A stretch of 64,000 bases of DNA from Chitinophaga niabensis (GTDB lineage Bacteria > Bacteroidota > Bacteroidia > Chitinophagales > Chitinophagaceae). Below, one piece after another: positions 41,762 through 50,715 of the stretch; positions within the stretch are counted from its first letter, which is position 1, and every line of letters starts with the position of its first letter. Where the stretch lies: NCBI RefSeq assembly GCF_900129465.1, contig NZ_FSRA01000001.1:3350482-3414481 (forward strand), read 5' to 3'. The position numbers and the translations under genes are program-made. Under the pieces are notes generated by a model, which did not search any database, had not been told where the DNA came from, and worked only from the letters and a program-made list of their open reading frames with translations.

Positions 41762-41795
41762 AAAAAGCCCGGTTGATGATCAACCAGGCTTTTTG
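41762..41795 (-). terminator. Terminator of tRNA-Gly
   Basis: AAAAAGCC-C-GGTTGAT pairs with ATCAACC-A-GGCTTTTT around a single-G turn; T-runs lie on both sides. It starts 7 nt beyond the tRNA 3' end. Confidence 0.85.
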
Positions 41796-41801
41796 TTTTT
41801 G

Positions 41802-41874
<73 letters not shown>

Positions 41875-41951
41875 GCTTTCCCGTTTTGGGATTGCAAAAA
41901 TAGGAAACAGATTGAATCCTGCAAATATTTTTTCGAATTCAGGAAAGAAAA

Positions 41952-42851
41952 TTAAATGATCACTTCAGCCGAAACAAAGTAATGATCGCTTGGATAACGG
42001 TTGTTCGCACTGTCCCTGATTATAGCTGCAGCTACAGGTTTTACATTTCCTCTTAAAAAGATGAAGTCTATCTTTTTACCCTTATCTTTTTTAGTGTACT
42101 GCTCTCCCTGGAATTCGTGTATGGTATATCCCGGTTCTGCTTCTCCGTGGATCATGGTATAGGTATCCTTCCACGCTCCTGCTTTAACGAGTTCGTATAC
42201 AGGATTTACAGCACTGGCATTAAAGTCTCCCGTAAGGACCTGTGGATAGTCCGATGCGTATTGTGCGGATTCTTCCAGTATCACTTTGATCTGCCCTTCT
42301 TTTGCTGGTTGGCTTTTATGGTCCAGATGAAGGTTCACTACCCTGAAATCTTTGCCGGAGCGTTTGTCTTTCAGCCTCACCCAGTTTGCATGCCTGGCCC
42401 TGGCAGTATCCCACGATAAACTACCGGCTATCAAAGGTGTTTCGGATAACCAATATCCTCCTGCGGCGAGTAATTCATATCTTTTTAAAGAGAAGAAGAC
42501 CGGGTTCTTAGCGATACCGTGATAACCTTCTTTGAAAGCATCCATTTCAGGCCCTTCGAATCCAAAGGAGAAATAATCTTTAAATGCTTTCTTCAGGTCT
42601 TCGTTCTGGTTTCTTAGTACTTCCTGCATGCAAATAATATCCGGTTGCTGTTTTTTTATTACCGCTACACAGAGGTCCTTTCGTGCTTTCCATCCAAAGC
42701 CCGCCCGTTCATCTTCCGGCAGATCAACGCGGATATTACAGGTAAGTACCTTATGGGATGAAGCATTGGCTACAGGTATGTTTGCATTTGTTATTAAAGG
42801 AGTAGCTGCCACTACTCCTATGCCTTTGATAAAATTCCTTCTTGATAACAT
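41952..42851 (-). CDS. Tat-exported endonuclease/exonuclease/phosphatase-fold protein
   Basis: 299 residues. Signal with a twin-arginine motif (SRRNFIKGIGVVAATPLI). The EEP fold is complete: N in TCNIRVD, E in IICMQEV, NLHLDHKS (His), LTGDFNASAVNP (Asp, Asn), KIDFIFLRG (Asp) and SDHYFVSAEV (catalytic His). It should be a metal-dependent phosphodiesterase or phosphatase in the periplasm; the substrate is unknown. It is the third gene of an operon (MFS, FAD oxidoreductase, this) and starts 3 nt after the preceding stop, so it probably acts on the same compound class. Confidence 0.85.
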   Translation of the reverse strand: MLSRRNFIKGIGVVAATPLITNANIPVANASSHKVLTCNIRVDLPEDERAGFGWKARKDLCVAVIKKQQPDIICMQEVLRNQNEDLKKAFKDYFSFGFEGPEMDAFKEGYHGIAKNPVFFSLKRYELLAAGGYWLSETPLIAGSLSWDTARARHANWVRLKDKRSGKDFRVVNLHLDHKSQPAKEGQIKVILEESAQYASDYPQVLTGDFNASAVNPVYELVKAGAWKDTYTMIHGEAEPGYTIHEFQGEQYTKKDKGKKIDFIFLRGNVKPVAAAIIRDSANNRYPSDHYFVSAEVII

Positions 42852-42854
42852 GTT

Positions 42855-44237
42855 TTAATTCTTTGCATTCAGATAAGCGCCTTTCTCCAATAATTCAGCC
42901 TGTAATGCAGCTACATTTACCTGGGAAGGCAGGATATTCTTTCTTACCGCCATTTTTGCCGCTCTGCCTGCAGCCTCTCCCATGGCCATACAGGGAGCCA
43001 TTACCCGAATAGCAGACATAGCTTCGTGTGTGGTGGAAATACATCTGCCGGCTACGATCAGGTTCTCTATTTTTTCCGGGATCAGCGAACGGTAAGGGAT
43101 ATCGTAACAATCACCACACCACTCCAATGTACAACCACCACCTTGCGGATGATGCAGGTCTAAAGGATAACTTGCTACGGCGATGGCATCATCAAAACGT
43201 GCGCAACCTAAAACATCCTGTGCGGTCATTACATACTTTCCTACAATCCTACGTGTTTCGCGGATACCGATGAAGGGAGCCATTTTTGTGAAATAAGCAT
43301 TTTCAAAGCCGGGCACGTATTCGATCAGGTACTTCTGGATATCATTGATCTGCCTTCTTCCTTCCATTTCTCCAAAAGAAAGACTGGCGGGGTCTGTACC
43401 ATCTACTCCGTTTACGCGGGTCATATTCACCCATACTTCTCCTTCTCTCAAACCTGTGATCACAATGGTGCGTTCTGTGGGTAAGGAGAGCCCATCGCTT
43501 TGTGCTTTCTGAATTAAAGAGCGCAGGCCAACCACGATGAACTGGTTGTTCTGCCCGAAATATTCAGCGGGAATAAAATCTGTGAGGTATGTTCTTGGTT
43601 CTTCAGAAATGCTTAAGCGCAGTTTTTCTGTGTCTACACCACCGAGGCAGAACATTAATGTGGGAGGTTGTACGCCGCCCTGTTCATTTCCCTGTTCGCA
43701 GGTTACACCTGATCTGTAAGCTACATCCGCATCACCGGTACAGTCTATGATCGTTTTTGCAAGGATCACTTCGCGGCCGGATTTGCTTTCTATGATCACC
43801 CCTTTCAGGTGGTTGCCTTCCATGATCACACCTGCAAAGAACACATACAGCAAAACATTCACACCGCTTTCTGCGAGCATTTGTAATCCTACTGTTTTAA
43901 CAGCTTCCGGTTCTACGAGTGTGAGGCTCATGTGTAAGGGACAGGGCCTGTGTTCGCTGGCGGCGTTCTTTTCTTTCAGTCTGTCAATGAACTTCTGTGG
44001 AATGCCTTTAATGATCTGGTTGCCTTTCTGACCTAAGAAACCGAGTATGGGTAAGCCGATGGTCATGTTGCCACCTACAAAGCTCCTGCTGTCTATCAGC
44101 GTTACGCTTAAGCCATCTTCTGCAGCAGCTTGTGCAGCAATGATGCCGGAGGGGCCTCCTCCTACAACTAATACATCTACTTCCAAACGTACGGGCAAAC
44201 TTCTTGCCGGTTCCGTGATCATTGTTTTATTTTCCAT
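42855..44237 (-). CDS. FAD-dependent oxidoreductase (FAD_oxidored / GidA-like type)
   Basis: 460 residues. The dinucleotide motif DVLVVGGGPSGIIAAQAAAE is at about 21-40, followed by the acidic end of the fold (TLIDSRSFVGGNMT, where Gly-Gly-Asn replaces the usual ER pattern). The second FAD region is KTIIDCTGDADVAYRSG and the C-terminal VAGRCISTTHEAMSAIRVMAPCMAMGEAAGRAA. No signal peptide, so cytosolic. The family oxidises organic acids or sugar-like substrates; the substrate here is not known. It starts 1 nt after the MFS stop. Confidence 0.85.
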   Translation of the reverse strand: MENKTMITEPARSLPVRLEVDVLVVGGGPSGIIAAQAAAEDGLSVTLIDSRSFVGGNMTIGLPILGFLGQKGNQIIKGIPQKFIDRLKEKNAASEHRPCPLHMSLTLVEPEAVKTVGLQMLAESGVNVLLYVFFAGVIMEGNHLKGVIIESKSGREVILAKTIIDCTGDADVAYRSGVTCEQGNEQGGVQPPTLMFCLGGVDTEKLRLSISEEPRTYLTDFIPAEYFGQNNQFIVVGLRSLIQKAQSDGLSLPTERTIVITGLREGEVWVNMTRVNGVDGTDPASLSFGEMEGRRQINDIQKYLIEYVPGFENAYFTKMAPFIGIRETRRIVGKYVMTAQDVLGCARFDDAIAVASYPLDLHHPQGGGCTLEWCGDCYDIPYRSLIPEKIENLIVAGRCISTTHEAMSAIRVMAPCMAMGEAAGRAAKMAVRKNILPSQVNVAALQAELLEKGAYLNAKN

Positions 44238-44238
44238 A

Positions 44239-45465
44239 CTATGATATTTTAGGTTTCTCTTGTTTTACCATTGTCCACAGGATCAATACGGCTATGGGAT
44301 GTAAGAAGGCCATAGCTATGAAGACCTTTTCCGCACCGATCGTTCCCATGAACTGACCGGTGAAATAATTAAACAGCACTGCACCCAATGCACCAAAACC
44401 TCCTGCAATACCTAAAACACTCGCTACATTCTTTACGGGAAAGGCTTCTGCAATTACCACGCTGATCGTAAATAACCAGCTTAAGCAGGCTACAGCTACA
44501 ATACTGAAGATGAGCAAGGTGGCAAAGGGATGTTTTAAGTAAGGCGTTAACATGCAAAGCGGTGCTACAATAGCTACACTGCTCAACATGATCTTACGTG
44601 CTTTTAATGGTGCTTTCCCTTTCCTCACCATTGCATCAGACCATATGGAAGTACCAATGGCACCAAGGTCTGCCACTAAAAATGGGATCCATCCGAACAT
44701 GCCCATCTGTACTAAGGATAGTCCGGATTCTTCCTGTAAATATCCCGGCAGCCAGAAAAGACAGAAATACCAAACGGGATCACTTACCAAACGGATCAGT
44801 AAAATGCCCCAGAGACTTTTCCTGGTCCATAACTGTCTCCAGGTGAAAGCTGACGCTGTTATTTCTACTGCTGCAGACGCTACACCGGGAGGCGGCGCTT
44901 TATAAATAATGATCCACAAAAGCGCGATGATCAAACCTGTTACACCAGCTACGATAAAAACAGTATGCCAGTTATAGGTAATAGCCAGCCAGGCTACGAG
45001 AGGTGGTGCAATGATGGCGCCTATTGAACTTCCGGCCACACATAAACTGTTAGCCGTAGCCCTCAGCTTACCGGGAAACCAAACTGCAATCACTTTTAAT
45101 TGTGCGGGGAAATTGGTGGGTTCTGCCATGCCCAGCAGGCCGCGGAAAAAAGTAAACTGACCAAAGGTCCTGGAGATGCCGCCACCAATACAGGCAACAG
45201 ACCATCCTATAATTCCCGCAAACATCACTTTCTTTGCGCCGAACTTATCTACCAGCCAGCCCGATACGGGATACATGATAGCATAACAAACCGTGAATAT
45301 ATTCAGAATGAGTGCATAACCTTCATCGCCTAAATGATACTCGTCTTTAATGACCGGTTTGAGTATAGACACGATCTGCCTGTCGAAATAATTGAATACG
45401 ATCGCTAAGAATATAATGAAGATTATAAACCAGCGCCTTCTTCGTGGAACTAAAAAAGAGGTCAT
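44239..45465 (-). CDS. MFS transporter, anion:cation symporter (ExuT/GudP-like) type
   Basis: 408 residues with 12 predicted helices. FDRQIVSILKPVIKDEYHLGDEGYALILNIFTVCYAIMYPVSGWLVDKFGAKKVMF contains the helix 1-3 region with the MFS signature (GWLVDKFGAKK). FFRGLLGMAEPTNFPAQLKVIAVWFP is the ACS-family helix 4-5 region and TANSLCVAGSSIGAIIAPPLVAWL follows. ACS members import hexuronates, aldarates and other organic anions. It heads the operon with the FAD oxidoreductase and the EEP protein, so the three probably handle an imported organic acid or sugar acid. Confidence 0.9.
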   Translation of the reverse strand: MTSFLVPRRRRWFIIFIIFLAIVFNYFDRQIVSILKPVIKDEYHLGDEGYALILNIFTVCYAIMYPVSGWLVDKFGAKKVMFAGIIGWSVACIGGGISRTFGQFTFFRGLLGMAEPTNFPAQLKVIAVWFPGKLRATANSLCVAGSSIGAIIAPPLVAWLAITYNWHTVFIVAGVTGLIIALLWIIIYKAPPPGVASAAVEITASAFTWRQLWTRKSLWGILLIRLVSDPVWYFCLFWLPGYLQEESGLSLVQMGMFGWIPFLVADLGAIGTSIWSDAMVRKGKAPLKARKIMLSSVAIVAPLCMLTPYLKHPFATLLIFSIVAVACLSWLFTISVVIAEAFPVKNVASVLGIAGGFGALGAVLFNYFTGQFMGTIGAEKVFIAMAFLHPIAVLILWTMVKQEKPKIS

Positions 45466-45579
45466 AACGCAGCCTTGTTTAATCTCTGTCCATCAGGCCT
45501 TAAATGACCAAATTAAACAATATAAAAGTAAATTAAAACTAAAATAAACATTTTTAAATAAAATTATACTCATTTTATG

Positions 45580-45600
45580 CTGTTCCGGGTACCGGAACAG
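45580..45600. promoter_or_regulatory. Perfect 9-3-9 palindrome in a divergent intergenic region
   Basis: CTGTTCCGG (45580-45588), GTA, CCGGAACAG (45592-45600). It is GC-rich in an otherwise A/T-rich 190-nt spacer and lies between the MFS operon (minus) and the DUF6786 lipoprotein gene (plus). No T-run follows, so it is better read as an operator than a terminator. No regulator gene is adjacent. Confidence 0.6.
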
Positions 45601-45661
45601 CTACCTGAATTGGAATTTAAATTCTATCATTGTGAATTATTCCGCCGGACATTACCATATC

Positions 45662-46894
45662 ATGAGAAAATGCATCCTCTATGGCGCCCTGTTTTTGATG
45701 GCCTGCGGCCAACGTACTCAGCAACAGGAGCAGACACAACAGACTGATAAGAAAGAAACGATCACCCGGCCCGATAATTTCGGGGCAGATGTTGCATTCC
45801 TGAAAGAATATGTGGAAACGGTGATATTAACGGATAGTACCAGCAAAGCGGCGATTGCAATTGTACCGGCCTGGCAGGGAAGGGTGATGACCAGTACGGC
45901 TGCGGGTAATGATGGAAGAAGTCTTGGCTGGCTGAACCACGACCTGATCGCTTCTAAGAAAACACAGCCTCATATTAATGCATATGGCGGGGAGGATAGA
46001 TTCTGGCTGGGACCGGAAGGCAGTCAGAACAGTTTCTATTTTGCGCCGGGAGATACATTTGACCTTGCACACTGGCAGGTACCTGCAGCATTGGATACGG
46101 AACCATTTAAGCTGATCTCCAAAACAAAGGGGACTGTTACATTTGAGCGGGATATCCAACTCACCAATTACAAAGGCCATGTATTTGATATCAAAGCTAC
46201 CCGTACTATTACACTTATAGCGCGCAGGGATGTAAGGAATTACATTGGCGTTGACCTTCATAAAAATGTGCAGGCAGTGGCTTTTCATTCAGCCAATACC
46301 ATTAGTAATACAGGGCACCACAAATGGGATACAGCTTATGGCATGCCATCTATCTGGATACTGGGTATGTTCGTAGCGGCTGAGAAAAATACGGTGATGA
46401 TACCAGTGCGTAATGGTGGCACCGTAAATGATCATTATTTCGGGAAAGTACCGGAGGAGCGTTTACAGGCAAACGAAAAGATCGTGTACTTTAAAGCAGA
46501 CGGGAAGTACCGTAGTAAGATAGGGTTGAAACAGCATGCCGGTTATAATTACCTCGGGAGTTATGATGCAGTACATAAGCTGCTGACCATTGTACAATTC
46601 ACGTTGCCCACTACTGCACAACGGTATGTGAATTCATCCTGGGGCATACAGTCATTCCCCTTCAACGGTGACGCCATCAATGCCTATAACGATGGGCCTC
46701 CTGTTGAAGGCCAGCCACAGCTGGGCAATTTCTATGAACTGGAAAGCTCCTCTCCTGCCGCGGCATTAAAACCTGGCGGCAGTATGGAACATTATCACCG
46801 CACCATTCATCTCAGTGGGGATGATAAACACCTTGATCCTATTGTAAAAAAAGTATTCGGGGTTACTTTAGCGGAGATCAAAAAAGCACTATAG
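45662..46894 (+). CDS. DUF6786-family lipoprotein
   Basis: 410 residues from the ATG at 45662 (MRKCILYGALFLMACGQ); a GTG frame from 45632 exists but the ATG begins a proper lipoprotein signal with lipobox LMAC (C15). A Gln-rich linker follows. The body has beta-sandwich character (AIVPAWQGRVMTSTAAGNDGRSLGWLNHDLI, GGEDRFWLGPEGSQNSFYF, DHYFGKVPEERLQ, NFYELESSSPAAALKPGGSMEHYHRTIHL), reminiscent of galactose-mutarotase-like folds. I know this family only as DUF6786; activity unknown. The 3' end overlaps the convergent yigZ gene by 6 nt. Confidence 0.75.
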   Translation: MRKCILYGALFLMACGQRTQQQEQTQQTDKKETITRPDNFGADVAFLKEYVETVILTDSTSKAAIAIVPAWQGRVMTSTAAGNDGRSLGWLNHDLIASKKTQPHINAYGGEDRFWLGPEGSQNSFYFAPGDTFDLAHWQVPAALDTEPFKLISKTKGTVTFERDIQLTNYKGHVFDIKATRTITLIARRDVRNYIGVDLHKNVQAVAFHSANTISNTGHHKWDTAYGMPSIWILGMFVAAEKNTVMIPVRNGGTVNDHYFGKVPEERLQANEKIVYFKADGKYRSKIGLKQHAGYNYLGSYDAVHKLLTIVQFTLPTTAQRYVNSSWGIQSFPFNGDAINAYNDGPPVEGQPQLGNFYELESSSPAAALKPGGSMEHYHRTIHLSGDDKHLDPIVKKVFGVTLAEIKKAL

Positions 46895-47485
46895 GTTTTT
46901 TATTTCAAGATTGTAGATATCCTTTAACCGCAGCAGGGTAAGGTCCCGGCTGGACTTAGGTATACCTATCTCCATTTCGCAAAAGAGCTGGATATCCTGT
47001 TTCAATACGGTGCAGTTATTTTGTTTCACTACCATCATCACATCGTTCAGGATCGTATAATCAAATACAAGGCGGTATTTTGCCTCCACATTCTTTTGCA
47101 CAGCCGGGATAAGCTGCAGCACCATAGCGCAGGACATCTTGTATGCATTGATAAGGCCTGGCACACCGAGTAATGTTCCGCCAAAATAACGAACCACTAC
47201 TACCATTACATCCGTTAGCTGCTTACTGTCAATCTGCCCCAGGATGGGTTTACCGGCAGAACCGGAAGGCTCTCCATCATCCACTGCACGGAATTGCAGG
47301 CCATCTGTTCCTAAGCGGTAGGCATAACAATGATGTGTTGCTTTGGGATGTTCTTTCTTTACTTCCTGCAGGCACTCTTTTACCTGGTCTGTTGTTTTAA
47401 CGGGGTAGGCATATGCGAGGAATTTACTTCCTTTATCCTTGAATTCCGCTACTGCTGTTTTTTCTATTGTATAGTAAACTTCCAT
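46889..47485 (-). CDS. yigZ: YigZ/IMPACT-family protein
   Basis: 198 residues. UPF0029/Impact N-terminal domain: TAVAEFKDKGSKFLAYAYPVKTTDQVKECLQEVKKEHPKATHHCYAYRLG with DDGEPSGSAGKPILGQID and VMVVVVRYFGGTLLGVPGLI, all strongly conserved. The C-terminal DUF1949 domain has FDYTILNDVMMVVKQNNC. The family is conserved in bacteria and eukaryotes (IMPACT binds GCN1); its bacterial role is uncertain, possibly RNA or translation related. Cytosolic. It starts 4 nt after the ribD stop, so they form an operon. Confidence 0.92.
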   Translation of the reverse strand: MEVYYTIEKTAVAEFKDKGSKFLAYAYPVKTTDQVKECLQEVKKEHPKATHHCYAYRLGTDGLQFRAVDDGEPSGSAGKPILGQIDSKQLTDVMVVVVRYFGGTLLGVPGLINAYKMSCAMVLQLIPAVQKNVEAKYRLVFDYTILNDVMMVVKQNNCTVLKQDIQLFCEMEIGIPKSSRDLTLLRLKDIYNLEIKNL

Positions 47486-47488
47486 TTT

Positions 47489-48499
47489 TTAAGTTGATGA
47501 AGTATACATGGAAATGAGATCTCCCTGTACTTCCAGTTCTTCCTGCAATAATGCATTATGCAATACCGGTGCCGGCAAACCACCACCCAGTGCATGTTTT
47601 CCGGTGATCACCCGGGCTTCGTCCCAAACGTTATCTATAAACTGCTGTAATAAATGCGCGCCTCCTTCCACGATCATACTTTGAATATTATCTGCATGCA
47701 GGCGGGTTAAGAGTTGCGGAATAATATCCTTACTGAAATCAAATGTATCTTCTGACACAAAAATAGTGGGTGCTTCTTCACTATGCAACTGATAATGCCC
47801 CGGAACCTCCAAACGCCGGTCGATCACAATACGCAATGGTTGCCTGCCTGGCCAGAGACGTGCCGTTAACTTAGGATCATCTTTCAATGCAGTATGTTTA
47901 CCTACCATAATGGCCATTTCCCTTGTACGCCATTGATGTACGAGCCGGTCGGTATAAGGATTGGAGATCCTTACGGGCTGGCCATCCGGGGGAGCAATAA
48001 AACCATCTGCAGACTGCGCCCACTTTAAAATGATGTAAGGCCTTTTCTTTTCATGAAAAGTAAAAAAGCGGCGGTTCACTGCTCTGCAGGCTTCTTCCAG
48101 TACACCGGTGATCACTTCTATCCCAGCATCTTTCATGCGTTGAATACCTTTACCTGCTACTGCAGAAAAAGTATCCACGCAACCCACCACTACCTTTGGG
48201 ATCTTTCTTGCAATGATCAGATCTGCGCAGGGAGGGGTTTTACCATGATGGGCGCAAGGTTCCAGGCTCACGTACATGGTAGCTTTGGGGATCAGGGATT
48301 GTAATTCCTCCGGTACGCTATTGATGCAATTCACTTCTGCATGTGCCTGCCCGTATACACGATGAAAACCTTCTCCAATGATCCTGCCTTCATGCACGAG
48401 CACAGATCCCACCATAGGATTGGGAGCCACAGCACCCATACCTGTTTGTGACAGATCGACACAACGTTGCATAAAAAATTCGTGTGAAATACTTACCAT
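47489..48499 (-). CDS. ribD: Riboflavin biosynthesis protein RibD (deaminase/reductase)
   Basis: 336 residues. The N-terminal deaminase zinc site is HAEVNC (H53, E55) with SLEPCAHHGKTPPC (C82, C91). The C-terminal reductase domain has RPYIILKWAQSADGFIAP, RISNPYTDRLVHQWRTREMAIMVGKHTALKDDPKLTARL and IVEGGAHLLQQFID. It converts the GTP-derived diaminopyrimidine to the ribitylaminopyrimidine precursor of riboflavin in two steps. Met1 (48499) and Met10 (48472) are both possible starts. The promoter region is shared with prmC: a perfect -7 box on the minus strand, TATTTTTG, lies at 48533-48526. Confidence 0.93.
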   Translation of the reverse strand: MVSISHEFFMQRCVDLSQTGMGAVAPNPMVGSVLVHEGRIIGEGFHRVYGQAHAEVNCINSVPEELQSLIPKATMYVSLEPCAHHGKTPPCADLIIARKIPKVVVGCVDTFSAVAGKGIQRMKDAGIEVITGVLEEACRAVNRRFFTFHEKKRPYIILKWAQSADGFIAPPDGQPVRISNPYTDRLVHQWRTREMAIMVGKHTALKDDPKLTARLWPGRQPLRIVIDRRLEVPGHYQLHSEEAPTIFVSEDTFDFSKDIIPQLLTRLHADNIQSMIVEGGAHLLQQFIDNVWDEARVITGKHALGGGLPAPVLHNALLQEELEVQGDLISMYTSST

Positions 48500-48517
48500 G
48501 AATGCCTATGAAATATA

Positions 48518-48533
48518 TATGTTTGCAAAAATA
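48518..48533. promoter_or_regulatory. Abutting divergent -7 boxes of prmC and ribD
   Basis: TATGTTTG (48518-48525, plus strand) and the minus-strand TATTTTTG (48533-48526) sit back to back. Both match TAnnTTTG. Neither has a clear TTTG at 19-21 nt, so -33 contacts are weak. Confidence 0.45.
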
Positions 48534-48571
48534 TCGTTTCAGCGGCTATTTTCCGCTGATATCTAAAGATC

Positions 48572-49426
48572 ATGACGATTCAAACTGCATTTGCCGGACT
48601 AGTGGCTGCGATTACACCATTGTACGATAACCGGGAAGCCGCCAATATAGCGCATCTCGTGATGGAACATATTACCGGATTAGGAAAACTGGATCGTGTT
48701 TTCCATAAAGACAGCGACCTTTCTGCACCCCAGGAGGCACAATATCAGCAGGCAATGACCGCTTTGCTGGAACACAGGCCTGTGCAGCATATTACTGGCA
48801 AAAGCTGGTTCTATGGCATGGAGCTGCTGGTGAACGAACAGGTATTGATCCCCCGTCCGGAAACAGAAGAACTGGTAGAATGGATCCTGCTGGACCATCC
48901 CGCCCAACCCGCCTGGCGTTTGCTGGACATTGGCACCGGCAGTGGCTGCATTCCCATTGCCCTTAAAAAACAGTGGCCAGCAGCAGATATGTGGGCCATG
49001 GACGTAAGCCCCAGCGCATTGGCCATCGCTACTAAAAATGCAGGGCTGCAACATACGCCTATCCGTTTTATTCCGCAGGATGTGCTGGCTACTGATGCAT
49101 CAAAAGTATTGCCATCTTTAAACATCATCGTCAGCAATCCTCCTTATATCCGTGAATCCGAACGTGCGAATATGCAGGAGCAGGTAGAAGCTTTTGAACC
49201 TTCTATCGCTTTGTTTGTACCCGATAATGATCCCTTATTATTTTACCGGCGGATAGCCCGCCTGGCAAAAGAAAAGCTGGAACACGGCGGAAAATTGTAT
49301 TTCGAGATCAACGAAGCGCTGGGTAAAGAAGTAGTGGAAATGCTGGAGGAGGAAGGCTTTAGGGAGGCCAAACTCAAACAGGATATGTTTGGGAAAGACC
49401 GGATGGTGAGGGCGGTAAAAAAATAA
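48572..49426 (+). CDS. prmC: Peptide chain release factor methyltransferase PrmC
   Basis: 284 residues. N-terminal helical domain about 1-90 (ALLEHRPVQHITGKSWFYGMELLVNEQVLIPRPETEELVEW), then a class I SAM fold: LLDIGTGSGCIPIALKKQWP (motif I), MDVSPSALAIA, and the active-site VSNPPYIRESE (NPPY). It methylates the Gln of the GGQ motif of RF1 and RF2. Full length. Its ATG is 46 nt after a perfect -7 box, so the 5' UTR is short. Divergent from ribD. Confidence 0.95.
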   Translation: MTIQTAFAGLVAAITPLYDNREAANIAHLVMEHITGLGKLDRVFHKDSDLSAPQEAQYQQAMTALLEHRPVQHITGKSWFYGMELLVNEQVLIPRPETEELVEWILLDHPAQPAWRLLDIGTGSGCIPIALKKQWPAADMWAMDVSPSALAIATKNAGLQHTPIRFIPQDVLATDASKVLPSLNIIVSNPPYIRESERANMQEQVEAFEPSIALFVPDNDPLLFYRRIARLAKEKLEHGGKLYFEINEALGKEVVEMLEEEGFREAKLKQDMFGKDRMVRAVKK

Positions 49427-49454
49427 GCGGTAGTACTCCGCATGCAAAAAAAAT

Positions 49455-49481
49455 AACTGCACCCTTTTGCAGGATGCAGTT
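49455..49481 (-). terminator. Terminator of the exbBD operon
   Basis: AACTGCA (49455-49461) and TGCAGTT (49475-49481); on the minus strand the stem is followed by A then eight T. Confidence 0.75.
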
Positions 49482-49497
49482 ACCTTAATTATTTCTT

Positions 49498-49914
49498 CTA
49501 TTTTTTAGCTGCTGCGCTCTGTGGGTTGGCCGTTCCCAATACTGTTTTAGCCCCCAATTCCCTGGCGATCTGCATCACACTCACCACTACCCCGATAGGT
49601 ACTGTTTCTTCCGCATTGATCACGATAGTAGGATCTACTTCGTTGGGAGATAACTTAGGAACCAATGTTTCCTTCAATTGTTCAAAATTCACTTTATTGG
49701 TGCCCACAAAAAACTGCTGATGTGCATCGATGCTCACTACAACAGTCTGCTTTGCTTTGGTATTACTTTTGGCCTTCGGCAACATTAGTTTGATAACGTT
49801 GGGATTGGCCAGTGATGACACGATCAGAAAGAACAACAGGAGAATGAACAGGATATCGTTCAATGCTCCGCTATGTAATTCTGCCGATCCTTTTTTACGC
49901 CTCCGCAAATTCAT
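49498..49914 (-). CDS. exbD: ExbD/TolR-family protein
   Basis: 138 residues. Short cytoplasmic start with basic residues (RRRKKG), one membrane helix (about 19-38, DILFILLLFFLIVSSLANP) carrying the essential Asp at its start, then a periplasmic domain (TVVVSIDAHQQFFVGTNKVNFEQLKETLVPKL, IVINAEETVPIGVVVSVMQIARELG). With ExbB it harvests the proton gradient to drive TonB, so it is a plausible energy source for the SusC transporters of this genome. It starts 10 nt after the ExbB stop. Confidence 0.92.
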   Translation of the reverse strand: MNLRRRKKGSAELHSGALNDILFILLLFFLIVSSLANPNVIKLMLPKAKSNTKAKQTVVVSIDAHQQFFVGTNKVNFEQLKETLVPKLSPNEVDPTIVINAEETVPIGVVVSVMQIARELGAKTVLGTANPQSAAAKK

Positions 49915-49924
49915 ATATCGTAAT

Positions 49925-50641
49925 TTATTTCGTCGGTGTTTGCATTAGATCAATAAACTCGCCGGTGGTGGCTTCCATTTTATTGATCACTTTATCGATC
50001 TGTGCATTCAGGTAACTGTAACCAATATAGGCAACGAGCCCGATGATCAGACCTGCGGCAGAGGTAACCATTTTCACATAGATACCACCGGCGATAGTGC
50101 TGAGTGTGATATCTGATGTCTGGGAGATATTGAAGAAGGTCTGGATCATCCCTGCGATGGTACCAAGGAAACCGAACATAGGAGCAATACCTGCCACGAT
50201 GGCCAGGATCACCAGGTTCTTTTCCATTTTATATATTTCCAGCTTACCTACGTTCTCCATTGATTTCTCAATATTGTCGATAGGTTTACCAATGCGCTGG
50301 ATGCCTTTATCGATCATCCGTGCAATGGGGCTGTTGGTATTCTTGGATAAAGAACGGGCGGCATTGATATTATCAGAGGTGATGTGATCACGGATCATGG
50401 GCATAAAGTTATCTTCTAACTTTCCTGCCTTTTGAATGGTGATGAACCTTTCAACGAATACATATACCGCAATTACAGAAAGGATACCCAATGGGATCAT
50501 CAGGGGTCCACCTTTCACGATCATATCCCATAACCTGATCTCCTGAGCTGTGGCAGCTGCTGCATTTACACCCGCGGCCACAGTGTCCGCTTTGGGGAGT
50601 AAAAGAGAGTCCTGCATAAACGTAACGAGTCCTAGCAACAT
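49925..50641 (-). CDS. exbB: ExbB/TolQ/MotA-family proton channel protein
   Basis: 238 residues. Three membrane helices: about 38-58 (GGPLMIPLGILSVIAVYVFVERF), about 148-170 (LVILAIVAGIAPMFGFLGTIAGMIQTFFNI) and about 187-212 (TLSTIAGGIYVKMVTSAAGLIIGLVAYIGY). FLGTIAGMIQTF is the family signature. The N-terminal helix may be preceded by a cleavable region (about 1-27). It forms the pentameric motor with ExbD encoded directly downstream. Confidence 0.93.
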   Translation of the reverse strand: MLLGLVTFMQDSLLLPKADTVAAGVNAAAATAQEIRLWDMIVKGGPLMIPLGILSVIAVYVFVERFITIQKAGKLEDNFMPMIRDHITSDNINAARSLSKNTNSPIARMIDKGIQRIGKPIDNIEKSMENVGKLEIYKMEKNLVILAIVAGIAPMFGFLGTIAGMIQTFFNISQTSDITLSTIAGGIYVKMVTSAAGLIIGLVAYIGYSYLNAQIDKVINKMEATTGEFIDLMQTPTK

Positions 50642-50715
50642 GAATTTAATTTTAACATTCGAGTTCTATAAGGGGTTAAAGTAATAATAAAAACGGATTT
50701 AGACGTAATTTATTA

